Positions 9,143 to 21,179 of a stretch of 64,000 nt of DNA are shown in pieces. How positions within the stretch are numbered: position 1 is the stretch's first letter; each line of letters begins with the position of its first letter. The stretch is taken from positions 161,114,627-161,178,626 of the forward strand of contig NC_053036.3 in NCBI RefSeq assembly GCF_002575655.3, read 5' to 3'. Origin of the DNA: Aegilops tauschii subsp. strangulata (Eukaryota > Streptophyta > Magnoliopsida > Poales > Poaceae). The notes beneath the pieces are model-generated. The model saw nothing but the letters and a program-made list of their open reading frames with translations, ran no database searches and was not told the origin of the DNA. A program made the translations under genes and the position numbers.

Positions 9143-12100
9143 TGTAACATCCCAAAATTTTAAATTTTGGCATGTTATAATAAACAGATAGATTGGATTG
9201 ATTGTTTGATTGATTGAGTGAAATTGAGTGGAATTCGAAACTTTTTGAAAGTTAAATGAGAGGGAATAAAAGGACTTTCCCAAACTTTCATTTTTGCTGT
9301 TATGATCTCCATGAATTCAAATTCTTTTCACCACAAAACCCTGGAGAGAAGATGACATGACTTCTTCCATTTATTTAAATGACAAGGGGTGTTGAAAATA
9401 ATTGAATTTCATCTGAGAATATTTCCAATCCTGAAACTTTATGCAACTCAATGATTTTCACGAGCGAAGATAAAATGACTTCTTCAAAACATATGAAATA
9501 TGAGTTGGGAGTTTCAAATGATCAAATTCAAGTCCTTTTGGAAATTATTTTAATTTGGAGTTATTTGGGTTTTATTCAAATTATTTTTCTCCAAAAATAA
9601 AATATAAAGAAATTAGGGTAACATGATTCCCTACAACAGAAAATTGGAGAGAAATAAATTTGAAATCATTTTGGTATTTTTAAAATGATTTTTATTGGAT
9701 TTTATTAAGGCAGTAGCACTGTTTGATTTATTTGTATTTTTGTGGTCTTTATTTGACTTTACAAAAATGTTCATGTTGTAGAAAATCTTTTTCTGAAAAT
9801 TTTGATATATAATATGCCTATATAAAATTTTAATTTATTTTCTTTATCCGGTTTTCCTTCTGTTTCAATTTAAAAAAAACTGTACATGCAGCCCATAGTT
9901 ATTTACCGCCCACACGCGTAGCATAGTGGCAGCGGGCGCCTCATTTGTTTTTCCCTCTCCTAAATGGGCCAGGCCCAGCCATCCTTTTTATTTTTTTTCT
10001 TAGGCCGATTTTTGTTATACAAAAAACCTGCTGTGTACGCGTGCGCGCGCAGCCGGCCTGTGGTGCTTTTAGCCCATGCGTTCCACGTTTATTTTATTTG
10101 TTCGTCTATGTTTAGTCCCACATTGCCTAGCCTTTAACCCTAAACCTCTTTTCCACCTATAAATATAGACCCATAGAGCCTTCAAAAATTATCCATTGCG
10201 GGTTAAATCAATATTTTGGTTTGACTAGCTAAAAATATATTTCTCCTCTTCGGCGGGACTTTTGGAAGTTGTCTCCACACTCCGAAGTCGTTTTTTCTAT
10301 ACCTTATAAAGGTATATTTATTCGTTCTCTTTATTTATACGTTAGATCTAGAATTCTTTTATCCGTAGCTATTTTTTTCTTCTTCTGTAAAACAGCTTTG
10401 CCCTGATTTTTCAAATAGCCATAACTTTTTACTCGTTCATCCAAATTAGATGAAACCAGCGTCTATAGTTTCGTCTTGTTTTCACCTATCCAGTGAACCT
10501 GTCACATCAATTTTTTTTTAATTTTCAAATTTCGAAATTTGTTTCATAGTCAAATTTCTTTTGATCATATCTTTTTATCCGTACCTCCGTTTTCGATGAA
10601 ACCAACGGCCACTTTTTCGTTACGATCCCCTCTATCCAGTTAAACAACTTAAACATGTTTTTGAAAGTTTTAAAATTTGATTTGAAACAGATTTGTATTT
10701 GAACTTTTTTTGTTCATAACTTAAGTTCCGTAACTCCGTTTGAGTTGATTCTTTTTGCAAAGCGAAGCTCTTGACCTAAACTTTCTGATAAGGCCAAATC
10801 CATCTAATTTTGGTACTGTTAGAAACTGTTTTATGTTGCAAGAGTTATTTGCTTGTTTTCGAAGTTTTCCGTGATTTTTTTTTATTCTTTTGCTTGATTG
10901 CTTATGTGTGGTTACTATTGCTTGCTCACGATAGATTGACCGGAGTGTGACGAGTAGAACTATCCAGAGTATTGAGTGCGAATCATCTTCATCAACATTG
11001 CAGGCAAGTAACACTTTGATCATACCTTCCATACCCAGTTTTTATTGCATTAGATCTATTCCTCAAACATTGCATGATTAGGATCTAATTAAATTGTGGG
11101 TACTGGGAAGTAGTTGAGGTAGTACCTATTACTTGTTTTCTTATCAAACCCATGGGAGTTACTTCTACGTTGCTATTATATTGCCATGCTATGCTCGTAG
11201 ACGTGGATTTGGGTTTGAGAGATATTCATGACAGATGTGAGATTGTTAATAATGGTTTACCTAAGGTGGCAACTAAAACTCACATCTGGGTGGATTGAGG
11301 CACCTGGAGAATCCAGTGTTGTCTGTTTGTATAAGGACCGCCACCCAGGCTCAAAGGGATCATAAGATTATTCATGCTAGAAACTTCCGTGTGCAGCCAC
11401 AAGCTATTATGGGCTCTAGCATAGTTGAGTAGGTTACATGAATCTCTTGAAGAGGTGGGCTAGCAGATGTAGGGGAAAGTAGGTGTACCGGTCCATCCAG
11501 AGTAAAGAGTGATTGTTCCTGAAAGACTGTGTCTCGGTCATCCGTTTCTCAAACATCATGCAGTGCGAGAATCAAGCGGAGGCGATCGAGTCTTGTGGGG
11601 AAAAGTGCACAAACCTCTGCAGAGTGTACAAACTAATCATGGTTAGCCGTGTCCCCGGTTATGGACATCTTGAGTATCTAGTTCTTGGATTATCCCGTTG
11701 ATCTCATCATGTTACTTAATTTAAATTTTGATTTGGGTTTAATCACGTTCTTAATTGGGATTGAGATGCTGTCAACCATCTCAATGTTTCACAACCACCA
11801 TGATAGTTAAATAAAATTTATTCCTTTGAAGTAGGGAAAAATTGGCTTTTCGCAAAAACATTATAACCATAGAGCTTTTCCACCAGCCATATATGCATGT
11901 AGTGATAGCCTTTGTTCATCATTTCTCTATGGTGTGAATTTGCCAGTACATTCAATGTACTGACCCGTTTTCGGGCTGCAACGTTTCATGTTGCAGGATA
12001 TCTTACGACGAGTAAGTGATACGTTAGGGTTACGATTTCTACACTCAACTTTGCCGTTGGTGTTGATGGGAATCCACAACCTTGTTACTTCCGCTGTTTG

Positions 12101-12242
12101 GATTGAGGTAATAGTATTTACGTTACTTTATACATGTGATTTACCTCTGTTATAAATCCTCGAGTACTGTGTGTGTCAGCATACCGATCCAGGGATGACA
12201 CTTAAGCACAGAGACTTGATCCATTCGGGTCGGGTCGCTACA
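9143..12242 (+). repeat. 5' LTR of element B
   Basis: 3100 bp, from TGTAACAT to GCTACA, directly followed by the PBS. It contains a TATA box and is AT-rich with poly-T runs. Small ORFs recurring identically in both LTRs (for example 11513-11701 and 18607-18795) are not supported as genes. Confidence 0.95.
10158..10165 (+). promoter_or_regulatory. Likely TATA box in element B 5' LTR
   Basis: TATAAATA in a GC-richer context about 1 kb into the LTR. The same site is at 17251-17258 in the 3' LTR. Confidence 0.55.
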
Positions 12243-12245
12243 AGA

Positions 12246-12257
12246 TGGTATCAGAGC
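12246..12257 (+). other. Primer-binding site of element B (initiator tRNA-Met)
   Basis: TGGTATCAGAGC, three bases after the 5' LTR; complementary to plant initiator tRNA-Met. Confidence 0.95.
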
Positions 12258-13459
12258 ACATGTTGACTGTAGGACGTGACCCTAGAAACTGGCAAGCCCA
12301 TAGGAAGGATTTTCTCTAAAACTTTCTTTTTCAAAAAGATCGTTTACCTCTCCTCTCTTCTGAGCTTATTCAAATATTCCCTTTAAGTGAGACCCTATCC
12401 CTTTTCCCTTTTGACCACACGAAGATTTGACTGATGAGACCACTCCAAGAAGTACAGGATATCGGACAACTAAAGACCATTTGGAATGAAGAGGATTTTA
12501 CCGTGCATTATGATAATGGAAACTAGAACGGTTGAAGACTCCGAAGACTGGGAGAATTTGAAGGCTCTGAAGAATTGCCAGTTGTGTATGACCTAGGAAG
12601 GTTACCCTTATGGAACTTGGCAGACTATGGAAGCCATCAATACTCGAGAGCAAGGTGTATCGGAGAAAGACCGGAACATGGAGCATTAGAACTCAAAGTT
12701 TTGTTAAGAAAACCCAAAGACAGGAGATATCAGTTATGGAATGAAAGCTCATGGCAGTAACATGGGCATAGACACGGCTGACCATGGTGTTATTACCCAT
12801 TTATGTTATTGTCACCGTACGGAGTTAAGCATGCAGATGCATGGAAGGATTGGATGGTAGAAGGCTGATGGAGCACCTATCAGCAAGATGAAGTTTTAAC
12901 TTTAGACCGATGTATCACCAGGATCTGGAGTATTACATCAAGAAGTTAAGATGGAGCTACAAGAAGCCGTATTTGAAAGCAAGCATTTCATGAAGAACTC
13001 GGGACCTAGAAGCTGAAAGTAGCCATGATGGAGGAGCAAAACCTCGAGACATCAAAGATTCGTCATGAACTGAAGGACAGTAAGATCATGGTCCATATCG
13101 AGGTTGATGAAACCCAGAAGTTTGGAATGCAACTCCAGAATACTCAAGGATGTCACGAGAGACTTTGAGTCAACAGAGATGATCTGGCAAAAGAACTTGA
13201 GAAGGACAGGCATGATTGGAAGAAGCCATCGGAGACATTAACAAGACTTGAAGAGTTTGGCGACGTTGAAGACTTATTGACCTTTAGAAGACCAAACCCC
13301 TGTTATACCTACGTTAGATGCGACACTTGTGAGCTGTCATTTGTTTGTTGTTTTTCCGACAGCCACAATAAAAATCTGTCTTTTCAAAATTTTGTTTGTA
13401 TTGTGTGCATCCCTCTCGACCTCTCTTATCTCACCCCAAACCCATGGACCCAATAGAGG
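12258..13459 (+). other. Leader of element B
   Basis: No convincing ORF. Purine-rich, decayed sequence that may include remnants of the gag N-terminus, but I cannot identify a domain in it. Confidence 0.5.
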
Positions 13460-14497
13460 ATGAATGGAGATGAGCTTGTATTTTCTGGACCGATGAGTCA
13501 ATTGGAGACGGACCGATGGATTCAGAACATGGAGGATCACATGAAGAATAACCCTATAGTCGGAAAGGATATGACCCGGCATGCTCTTCAATGTTTTGAA
13601 AGAGGTGCTGCTACTTTGTGGAGGATGTACCAAACCACCAATGGATGGCAAGGAGTAACCACTTGGAAAGAATTTAAGTGGACTCTACAAAGATCTCGTC
13701 TTGTGTCCCAGAAATTGAAGCCTTATGGAAAGGATATGAAGAAACCTTGTGCATACGAGCCTTGTGGAGAAATAGGACACAACCATAAGGAACACAAGGA
13801 TGAATGCCCAAATTGTGAAGGAAGTCACCAAGTTGAAGAATGCCCAACTAGGCAGATCACTTGTTTCTTGTGTGAAGGGACTACCCACTACCCTTCTCAG
13901 TGTCACATCTACCCCATGGTACAAAGGACCATCCAGCAGAAGAAATAAGCAATGAAAAGAGCCCTCATGGAAATTTTAGAGGAATCTGTGATGAAGGAAG
14001 AGGTGGAGGACACACCCAAAGAAGAACCAAATAAACCCTGCACCAAGTCATGCTATTCATGTGGAGAAGGACACATCTCCCAAAATTGTCTAAATGGGGA
14101 TTTAGTAGAATTCCCGACAGAGGAAGTAGAGTATGACCCACCGGAAATAGAAGCCCTGATTGGAACGGAAAAGTCTAGGAAGAGAAGTAGATTGGATCCC
14201 AGGAACAACCCAATTTCTACAAAGAAAGACCTGAGTCATATCACATGTTTCAGGTGCAAAAATTCAGGACACTACTTCAATGATTGCCCAAAAGGGAAGA
14301 TGAGGACCCCAGGAGGCTATATAATCACAAGGAAACCCCGAGATATGTCAGAAGTAATATGTTTCCGTTGTGATGAAGCAGGGCACGTTGCCAGAGAATG
14401 CCCAAGGAGATGGAGACTTGTGATAATAGTTGAGTGCAACGAGAAATATAGTAGTAGTAGTGTGGACATTTCTTTTATTAGTGAGGTGTCGGATTGA
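13460..14497 (+). pseudogene. Element B gag with an array of zinc knuckles, one in-frame stop
   Basis: Single frame interrupted once by TAA at 13946-13948. The N-terminal part is a shortened Gypsy gag core (ALQCFERGAATLWRMYQ, then TTWKEF). It is followed by cysteine/histidine motifs: CPNCEGSHQVEEC and CYSCGEGHISQNC (CX2CX3HX4C), and CFLCEGTTHYPSQC, CFRCKNSGHYFNDC and CFRCDEAGHVAREC (CX2CX4HX4C). An earlier CGEIGHNHKEH motif may be a degenerate sixth. CCHC knuckles bind nucleic acid; ordinary Gypsy gag has one or two, so five is unusual. Whether the stop is read through, or only one half is made, cannot be told from sequence. Confidence 0.75.
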
Positions 14498-16221
14498 GGC
14501 ATGTAATGGCATGCAGGAGATTGTAATAATTGGAGAATCAATAAAGTTAGCATCATTGGTATTGATTTGGATTCTATGAGTTGTTACTCTATGAAGAAAG
14601 ATTTTGACCATTTTCGAGGATATGAGAAATATGGTCTATGGAAGATTATGCATTTTAAGGGTGGTAGTACCCTGTGAGGAAACTTGACCCTTGGAAAAGG
14701 TAATGATATTCCACGAAGTGGATTCCGAACAAAATAAGTATGAGTTTTATCTCGATATGTTAGATACCCCAAGAATATGAGGGTATGGAGTATTATTGGA
14801 TGTAAAGGAAGTAGTCTATGAAATTGGAGACGGAGCATGTCTTCGTGTGTTCCCTCTGCGAGGAGTTAAACTATTGGAGTTAAGGGAAAGTTAGCCCCGA
14901 GATTTATAGGACCATACCGAGTTTTGGGGCGTATGGAAGAAGTGGCCAACAAGTTGGAGTCACCTGAAGGACTGTCAGGAGTTCATGATGTGTTTCACGC
15001 TTCCCAGTTGAAGAAGTGCCATGCAGAGATGGCCAATATTCCCCTGTAAGGACGCTTGACCCTGGAAAGGATAATGATGTTCCACGAAGTGGAGTATGGA
15101 CTTCATAAGTATAAGTTTTTATCTCGGTATGTGGGATATCCCACGAGGATGAAGAGATAAATTACTATTGGATATAAAGGAGTTATGATGTTGGAAATAT
15201 GTATCAATGGAAATTCCATGATGAGTCTGAGTAATCATGTCCTAGTTTGGTGCCAATAGAAGGAAGGAAGACAGTACAATGGGATGGATTTAAGAATGCT
15301 GGAAGCTGGATGTTGGAATAATGATCAGTGCTCGATGATAAGTTCAAGGAACTACACGTGATGAGATGGGCCATAACCCACAGGCCCCAGGACCTGCCAA
15401 GAAGCAAGCACACTCTTGTTGAAGGGAAAACCCTGGAAGAAGTTACGATTTTTTTTGACAAACGATCTTATAGGAGTTACGCAAAACCTGAGGGTTGGGA
15501 AGGAACGATAGATGTTTGTTTGGCTTGCAGAATCCATGGATTTATCCGAAGTTGGTTCGTCGACAAGAGAAATTCTGCAATGCTTGCGAGGTTGACCGAG
15601 TGTTAGAATGCGAGATTCGCTAAACCATATACAAGGTAATGATTTGGGTGCGGGATGGATTGATCACCATACCGACTTACTCTTATTGTTCGCTTTGCTC
15701 TATGGGATGGAAAATCTGAGTGACTTACCTATAGTAGAGAGACGACGACCAAACCTTGTTTGAACCTTAGAATGGTATAAGAATGTTTCCCTTGTACACG
15801 GTAGTTGATGCCAATCGTAGGTTATACGGTGAGGATCAACCCAGACCCATTTTCCTGCAGGAGAAACCGTAAATTGTTGACCACCATGAGTTGTCGATAG
15901 TTGTTTAGTATTGGCGCCAGACCCGTCAGCTAAGAAGACCCAGTCATGGAATAACCTTACCAAGATGAAAGGACAGAAGTATTGAGGAAAAGGTTATGCC
16001 ACTACCGGAAGAGCCCAGAGAAGGAATTTTCTCGAGAATTTGAGAAGACCGGCCCCGTCAAGAATAAGGATGGAGTATATGAGTATTGATGGGACCGTAA
16101 CCATGCTTCTAAGGGTGGTAGCACCCCAGACCCCGGTGATGATCGATGGATTTTGAGAAGACCCCAAATCCTAACCTATTTCTTTCTAGCCTCTCCGAAT
16201 CTCGAGGACGAGATTCATTTT
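14498..16221 (+). pseudogene. Element B pol relic and downstream noncoding sequence
   Basis: The only recognisable pol piece is the integrase C-terminal region at about 14880-15046: a reading with [14 protein letters not shown], then [16 protein letters not shown], the usual end of chromovirus integrase. It is surrounded by decayed sequence. No RT motif (YVDD-type) or integrase core is found in any frame. The last 100 bp has a pattern typical of the pol end just ahead of the PPT. Several AAGGGTGGTAG motifs occur (14656, 16105, 16223), like copies of the PPT. Confidence 0.65.
14670..15200. repeat. Diverged ~150-bp direct duplication in element B
   Basis: Segments at about 14670-14825 and 15044-15200 share CTTGACCC..GGAAA, ATTCCACGAAGTGGA-like, TTTATCTCG and ATTATTGGAT-like blocks in the same order. 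They flank the integrase relic. Confidence 0.7.
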
Positions 16222-16235
16222 AAGGGTGGTAGGTT
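16222..16235 (+). other. Polypurine tract of element B
   Basis: AAGGGTGGTAGGTT immediately before the 3' LTR; primes plus-strand synthesis. Confidence 0.75.
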
Positions 16236-19200
16236 TGTAACATCCCAAAATTTTAAATTTTGAAATGTTATAATAAACAGATAGATTGGATTGATTATTT
16301 GATTTATTGAGTGAAATTGAGTGGAATTCGAAACTTTTTGAAAGTTAAATGAGAGGGAATAAAAGGACTTTCCCAAACTTTCATTTTTGCTGTTATGATC
16401 TCCATGAATTCAAATTCTTTTCACCACAAAACCCTGGAGAGAAGATGACATGACTTCTTCCATTTATTTAAATGACAAGGGGTGTTGAAAATAATTGAAT
16501 TTCATCTGAGAATATTTCCAATCCTGAAACTTTATGCAACTCAATGATTTTCACGAGCGAAGATAAAATGACTTCTTCAAAACATATGAAATATGAGTTG
16601 GGAGTTTCAAATGATCAAATTCAAGTCCTTTTGGAAATTATTTTAATTTGGAGTTATTTGGGTTTTATTCAAATTATTTTTCTCCAAAAATAAAATATAA
16701 AGAAATTAGGGTAACATGATTCCCTACAACAGAAAATTGGAGAGAAATAAATTTGAAATCATTTTGGTATTTTTAAAATGATTTTTATTGGATTTTATTA
16801 AGGCAGTAGCACTGTTTGATTTATTTGTATTTTTGTGGTCTTTATTTGACTTTACAAAAATGTTCATGTTGTAGAAAATCTTTTTCTGAAAATTTTGATA
16901 TATAATATGCCTATATAAAATTTTAATTTATTTTCTTTATCCGGTTTTCCTTCTGTTTCAATTTAAAAAAAACTGTACATGCAGCCCATAGTTATTTACC
17001 GCCCACACGCGTAGCATAGTGGCAGCGGGCGCCTCATTTGTTTTTCCCTCTCCTAAATGGGCCAGGCCCAGCCATCCTTTTTATTTTTTTTCTTAGGCCG
17101 ATTTTTGTTATACAAAAAACCTGCTGTGTACGCGTGCGCGCGCAGCCGGCCTGTGGTGCTTTTAGCCCATGCGTTCCACGTTTATTTTATTTGTTCGTCT
17201 ATGTTTAGTCCCACATTGCCTAGCCTTTAACCCTAAACCTCTTTTCCACCTATAAATATAGACCCATAGAGCCTTCAAAAATTATCCATTGCGGGTTAAA
17301 TCAATATTTTGGTTTGACTAGCTAAAAATATATTTCTCCTCTTCGGCGGGACTTTTGGAAGTTGTCTCCACACTCCGAAGTCGTTTTTTCTATACCTTAT
17401 AAAGGTATATTTATTCGTTCTCTTTATTTATACGTTAGATCTAGAATTCTTTTATCCGTAGCTATTTTTTTCTTCTTCTGTAAAACAGCTTTGCCCTGAT
17501 TTTTCAAATAGCCATAACTTTTTACTCGTTCATCCAAATTAGATGAAACCAGCGTCTATAGTTTCGTCTTGTTTTCACCTATCCAGTGAACCTGTCACAT
17601 CAATTTTTTTTTAATTTTCAAATTTCGAAATTTGTTTCATAGTCAAATTTCTTTTGATCATATCTTTTTATCCGTACCTCCGTTTTCGATGAAACCAACG
17701 GCCACTTTTTCGTTACGATCCCCTCTATCCAGTTAAACAACTTAAACATGTTTTTGAAAGTTTTAAAATTTGATTTGAAACAGATTTGTATTTGAACTTT
17801 TTTTGTTCATAACTTAAGTTCCGTAACTCCGTTTGAGTTGATTCTTTTTGCAAAGCGAAGCTCTTGACCTAAACTTTCTGATAAGGCCAAATCCATCTAA
17901 TTTTGGTACTGTTAGAAACTGTTTTATGTTGCAAGAGTTATTTGCTTGTTTTCGAAGTTTTCCGTGATTTTTTTTTGATTCTTTTGCTTGATTGCTTATG
18001 TGTGGTTACTATTGCTTGCTCACGATAGATTGACCGGAGTGTGACGAGTAGAACTATCCAGAGTATTGAGTGCGAATCATCTTCATCAACATTGCAGGCA
18101 AGTAACACTTTGATCATACCTTCCATACCCAGTTTTTATTGCATTAGATCTATTCCTCAAACATTGCATGATTAGGATCTAATTAAATTGTGGGTACTGG
18201 GAAGTAGTTGAGGTAGTACCTATTACTTGTTTTCTTATCAAACCCATGGGAGTTACTTCTACGTTGCTATTATATTGCCATGCTATGCTCGTAGACGTGG
18301 ATTTGGGTTTGAGAGATATTCATGACAGATGTGAGATTGTTAATAATGGTTTACCTAAGGTGGCAACTAAAACTCACATCTGGGTGGATTGAGGCACCTG
18401 GAGAATCCAGTGTTGTCTGTTTGTATAAGGACCGCCACCCAGGCTCAAAGGGATCATAAGATTATTCATGCTAGAAACTTCCGTGTGCAGCCACAAGCTA
18501 TTATGGGCTCTAGCATAGTTGAGTAGGTTACATGAATCTCTTGAAGAGGTGGGCTAGCAGATGTAGGGGAAAGTAGGTGTACCGGTCCATCCAGAGTAAA
18601 GAGTGATTGTTCCTGAAAGACTGTGTCTCGGTCATCCGTTTCTCAAACATCATGCAGTGCGAGAATCAAGCGGAGGCGATCGAGTCTTGTGGGGAAAAGT
18701 GCACAAACCTCTGCAGAGTGTACAAACTAATCATGGTTAGCCGTGTCCCCGGTTATGGACATCTTGAGTATCTAGTTCTTGGATTATCCCGTTGATCTCA
18801 TCATGTTACTTAATTTAAATTTTGATTTGGGTTTAATCACGTTCTTAATTGGGATTGAGATGCTGTCAACCATCTCAATGTTTCACAACCACCATGATAG
18901 TTAAATAAAATTTATTCCTTTGAAGTAGGGAAAAATTGGCTTTTCGCAAAAACATTATAACCATAGAGCTTTTCCACCAGCCATATATGCATGTAGTGAT
19001 AGCCTTTGTTCATCATTTCTCTATGGTGTGAATTTGCCAGTACATTCAATGTACTGACCCGTTTTCGGGCTGCAACGTTTCATGTTGCAGGATATCTTAC
19101 GACGAGTAAGTGATACGTTAGGGTTACGATTTCTACACTCAACTTTGCCGTTGGTGTTGATGGGAATCCACAACCTTGTTACTTCCGCTGTTTGGATTGA

Positions 19201-19336
19201 GGTAATAGTATTTACGTTACTTTATACATGTGATTTACCTCTGTTATAAATCCTCGAGTACTGTGTGTGTCAGCATACCGATCCAGGGATGACACTTAAG
19301 CACAGAGACTTGATCCATTCGGGTCGGGTCGCTAAA
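16236..19336 (+). repeat. 3' LTR of element B
   Basis: 3101 bp, nearly identical to 9143-12242. It has one extra base in a T-run near 17979 and its terminal CA is mutated to AA (GCTAAA instead of GCTACA). Confidence 0.95.
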
Positions 19337-19341
19337 ATATG
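19337..19341. repeat. TSD of element B, right copy (ATATG)
   Basis: Identical to 9138-9142. Restores the reading of element A across the insertion. Confidence 0.9.
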
Positions 19342-19975
19342 TGACACACACCCCTATAGGGGAGCACACGCGTGCACTATGGGACGCATACGCCATAGAG
19401 CAGGTGCCCCCAAAATCCAGTCTATCCGTCCCGGGGGCTCGGCGGCTCTGATCATCGATCCAATTATCGATGGGTTCCACCTCATGAAAGTACTTATGGA
19501 CGATGGCAGTAGACTTAATCTACTCTACCAAGACACCGTCCATAAAATGGGCATTGATCCTTCTAGAATCAAACCCACCACAACCATCCTCAAGGGAGCA
19601 GTGCCCGGCGTAGAAGCTCACTGCACGGTCTCAATCACACTGGAAGTCGTTTTTGGTTCGCCAAACAACTTCCGCAGCTAGGGCTTGACCTTTGATATTG
19701 CCCCTTTCCACAGTGGCTACCATGCACTTCTGGGGCAAACCGCTTTTGCTCGTTTTAATGCGATCCCAGTCTACGCCCTCGCGAAACTTAAAATGCCCGG
19801 TCCATGCGGCGCCATAACAATAAATGGAAACACGGAACACTCCCTTCGAACAGAGGATCGTACTACGGGAATTACAGCCAAAGTACAAAGCGGCCCCGTT
19901 AAGCCGCACACCTCATCGCCAATTAAGCCATCGGTCTCTATTAAATGGAGCCGATCTCCCTTAGAGCTGGATTAG
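19342..19975 (+). pseudogene. Element A protease region
   Basis: Continuation of element A gag-pro. Contains PGGSAALIIDPIIDGFHLMK and LMDDGSRLNLLYQDT, the retropepsin-type active-site region of this Gypsy group (DGxS form), then FSGYHALLG-like residues (HSGYHALLGQTAFARFNAIP) and KLKMPGP. Element D has the same order ahead of its RT (42313 downward). An in-frame TAG at 19679-19681 and a further stop at 19973-19975 break the frame. The RT that should follow is missing; the sequence instead passes into element 3' noncoding DNA. Confidence 0.75.
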
Positions 19976-21179
19976 CAGTTCGGCCTCCGTCATTCGCCCC
20001 ACAACCATGCGAAGTTTATACCGCGCATGCATAATTATGTACTTAAAATACCCTGGTCATCGGCGGAGGCGCAATACGGGCAAGCTTACAAGCACTCCCA
20101 TTTCCTCCTTTTCCTTTCTAACTATTTGTTTCTACTTTATCACAGGTGGCTCAAATATTGGTCATCTCACGGACTCTTTCGGAGTTCGGCTTCATACACT
20201 TACCCAAAGGTTATTCCTGTTAAAGGAATCCTTTCCCCAACGCAAGGCGGCGCAGACGTGTGACAGGAGGTCCAAAATAATTTTGTAGACCGCACTCTTT
20301 ATTTCAAGCCTGTAAAGTGCCTTCTCCCTCGGCCTTCGACCATCGGCATGTCAAATAGCCTGGGTCGTGGCGTTATTATTTGTAAAAATGGCAATTGACA
20401 TATTGATCAGGTCCTGGTGAACACAATCCGTACCCAGTATTCACTTTTTGTAAGCTGAAATTTTTTCGGTCATTTCACACTCACACCCCGGCACAGGTTG
20501 ACAGGGCTCGATATGAAAACAAATAAGTTGCCGGCAAGTCCGAACATCTTTATAGCACACTTCGGCGTCGCGAGTTTGGCCTTATATGCATCAGCTCCGA
20601 ATCATGTCTTTGGTCAATAGTTGGGTTGCCCGGCTCCTGTGCTTACTACCTTATGTTCCGTTCTATCAGCTAGGGTAGTAAAGGGAGAACCACTGCGATT
20701 GTGTCCCGGTTTATCCGGACGAGCACCTTAGTTGAGAAAGCCGAAAACTGACTGTCATGATGCGGCGAGAGCTGGTCAACCACTTGATGACTTATTAGAA
20801 TCTTTAGTGATTCCTTTCGTATTACACGAAGGACCGTTCTTCTGGTCACCCATGTAACGCACCGTATTCGGATAAACTGCGTACATACCGGGGGCTATAT
20901 CGTAGACCCACCGTCGAACTCCTATGGCTTAGTGAAAGTGCTAAAGCCCTATAGTCCGATTGCCTAGTTCGCCGCATTGACACCTCCTTCACAGACCAAG
21001 ACGTTGGGTCAAGAGTGATCAAGTGCTTTTTCGAACACCCCTATATTCTATGCGAGGGGGCTGAAGCCGATGACTGGAAAACTTTCAGATTATACAAAAA
21101 CGGCCGCACAGGAGGAGTCAAAACTTCTAGGCACAGCCTTAAAATATGATAATATTGTTTTTACAGTGTCAAATACAAT
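19976..21179 (+). other. 3' noncoding region of element A
   Basis: About 1.2 kb between the protease stop and the antisense ORF end. No domain seen in six frames. It corresponds in position to the region between integrase and antisense ORF in element D (37882-38698). Confidence 0.6.

Larger units (their letters stand above)
9143..19336 (+). mobile_element. Element B: young Tekay/Del-like Gypsy derivative with 3.1-kb LTRs
   Basis: Bounded by ATATG duplications. LTRs are 9143-12242 and 16236-19336, nearly identical by eye (about five substitutions, one indel). The 4-kb interior holds a PBS, a zinc-knuckle gag and only a relic of the integrase C-terminus. RT, RNase H and the integrase core are missing. 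The LTR start TGTAACATCCC and the PPT context (a DEIHFKGW-like reading ahead of the LTR) resemble the Tekay/Del chromovirus lineage; that lineage call is inference. Confidence 0.9.

Noticed and set aside
10721..11032. 103-codon minus ORF, with a shorter copy at 17938-18126
   Set aside because: Lies in the LTRs of element B and is changed by a one-base indel between two nearly identical LTRs; no constraint.
19244..19480. 78-codon minus-strand ORF across the element B right edge
   Set aside because: Crosses the LTR/TSD junction of element B, so it is a chance frame formed by the insertion.
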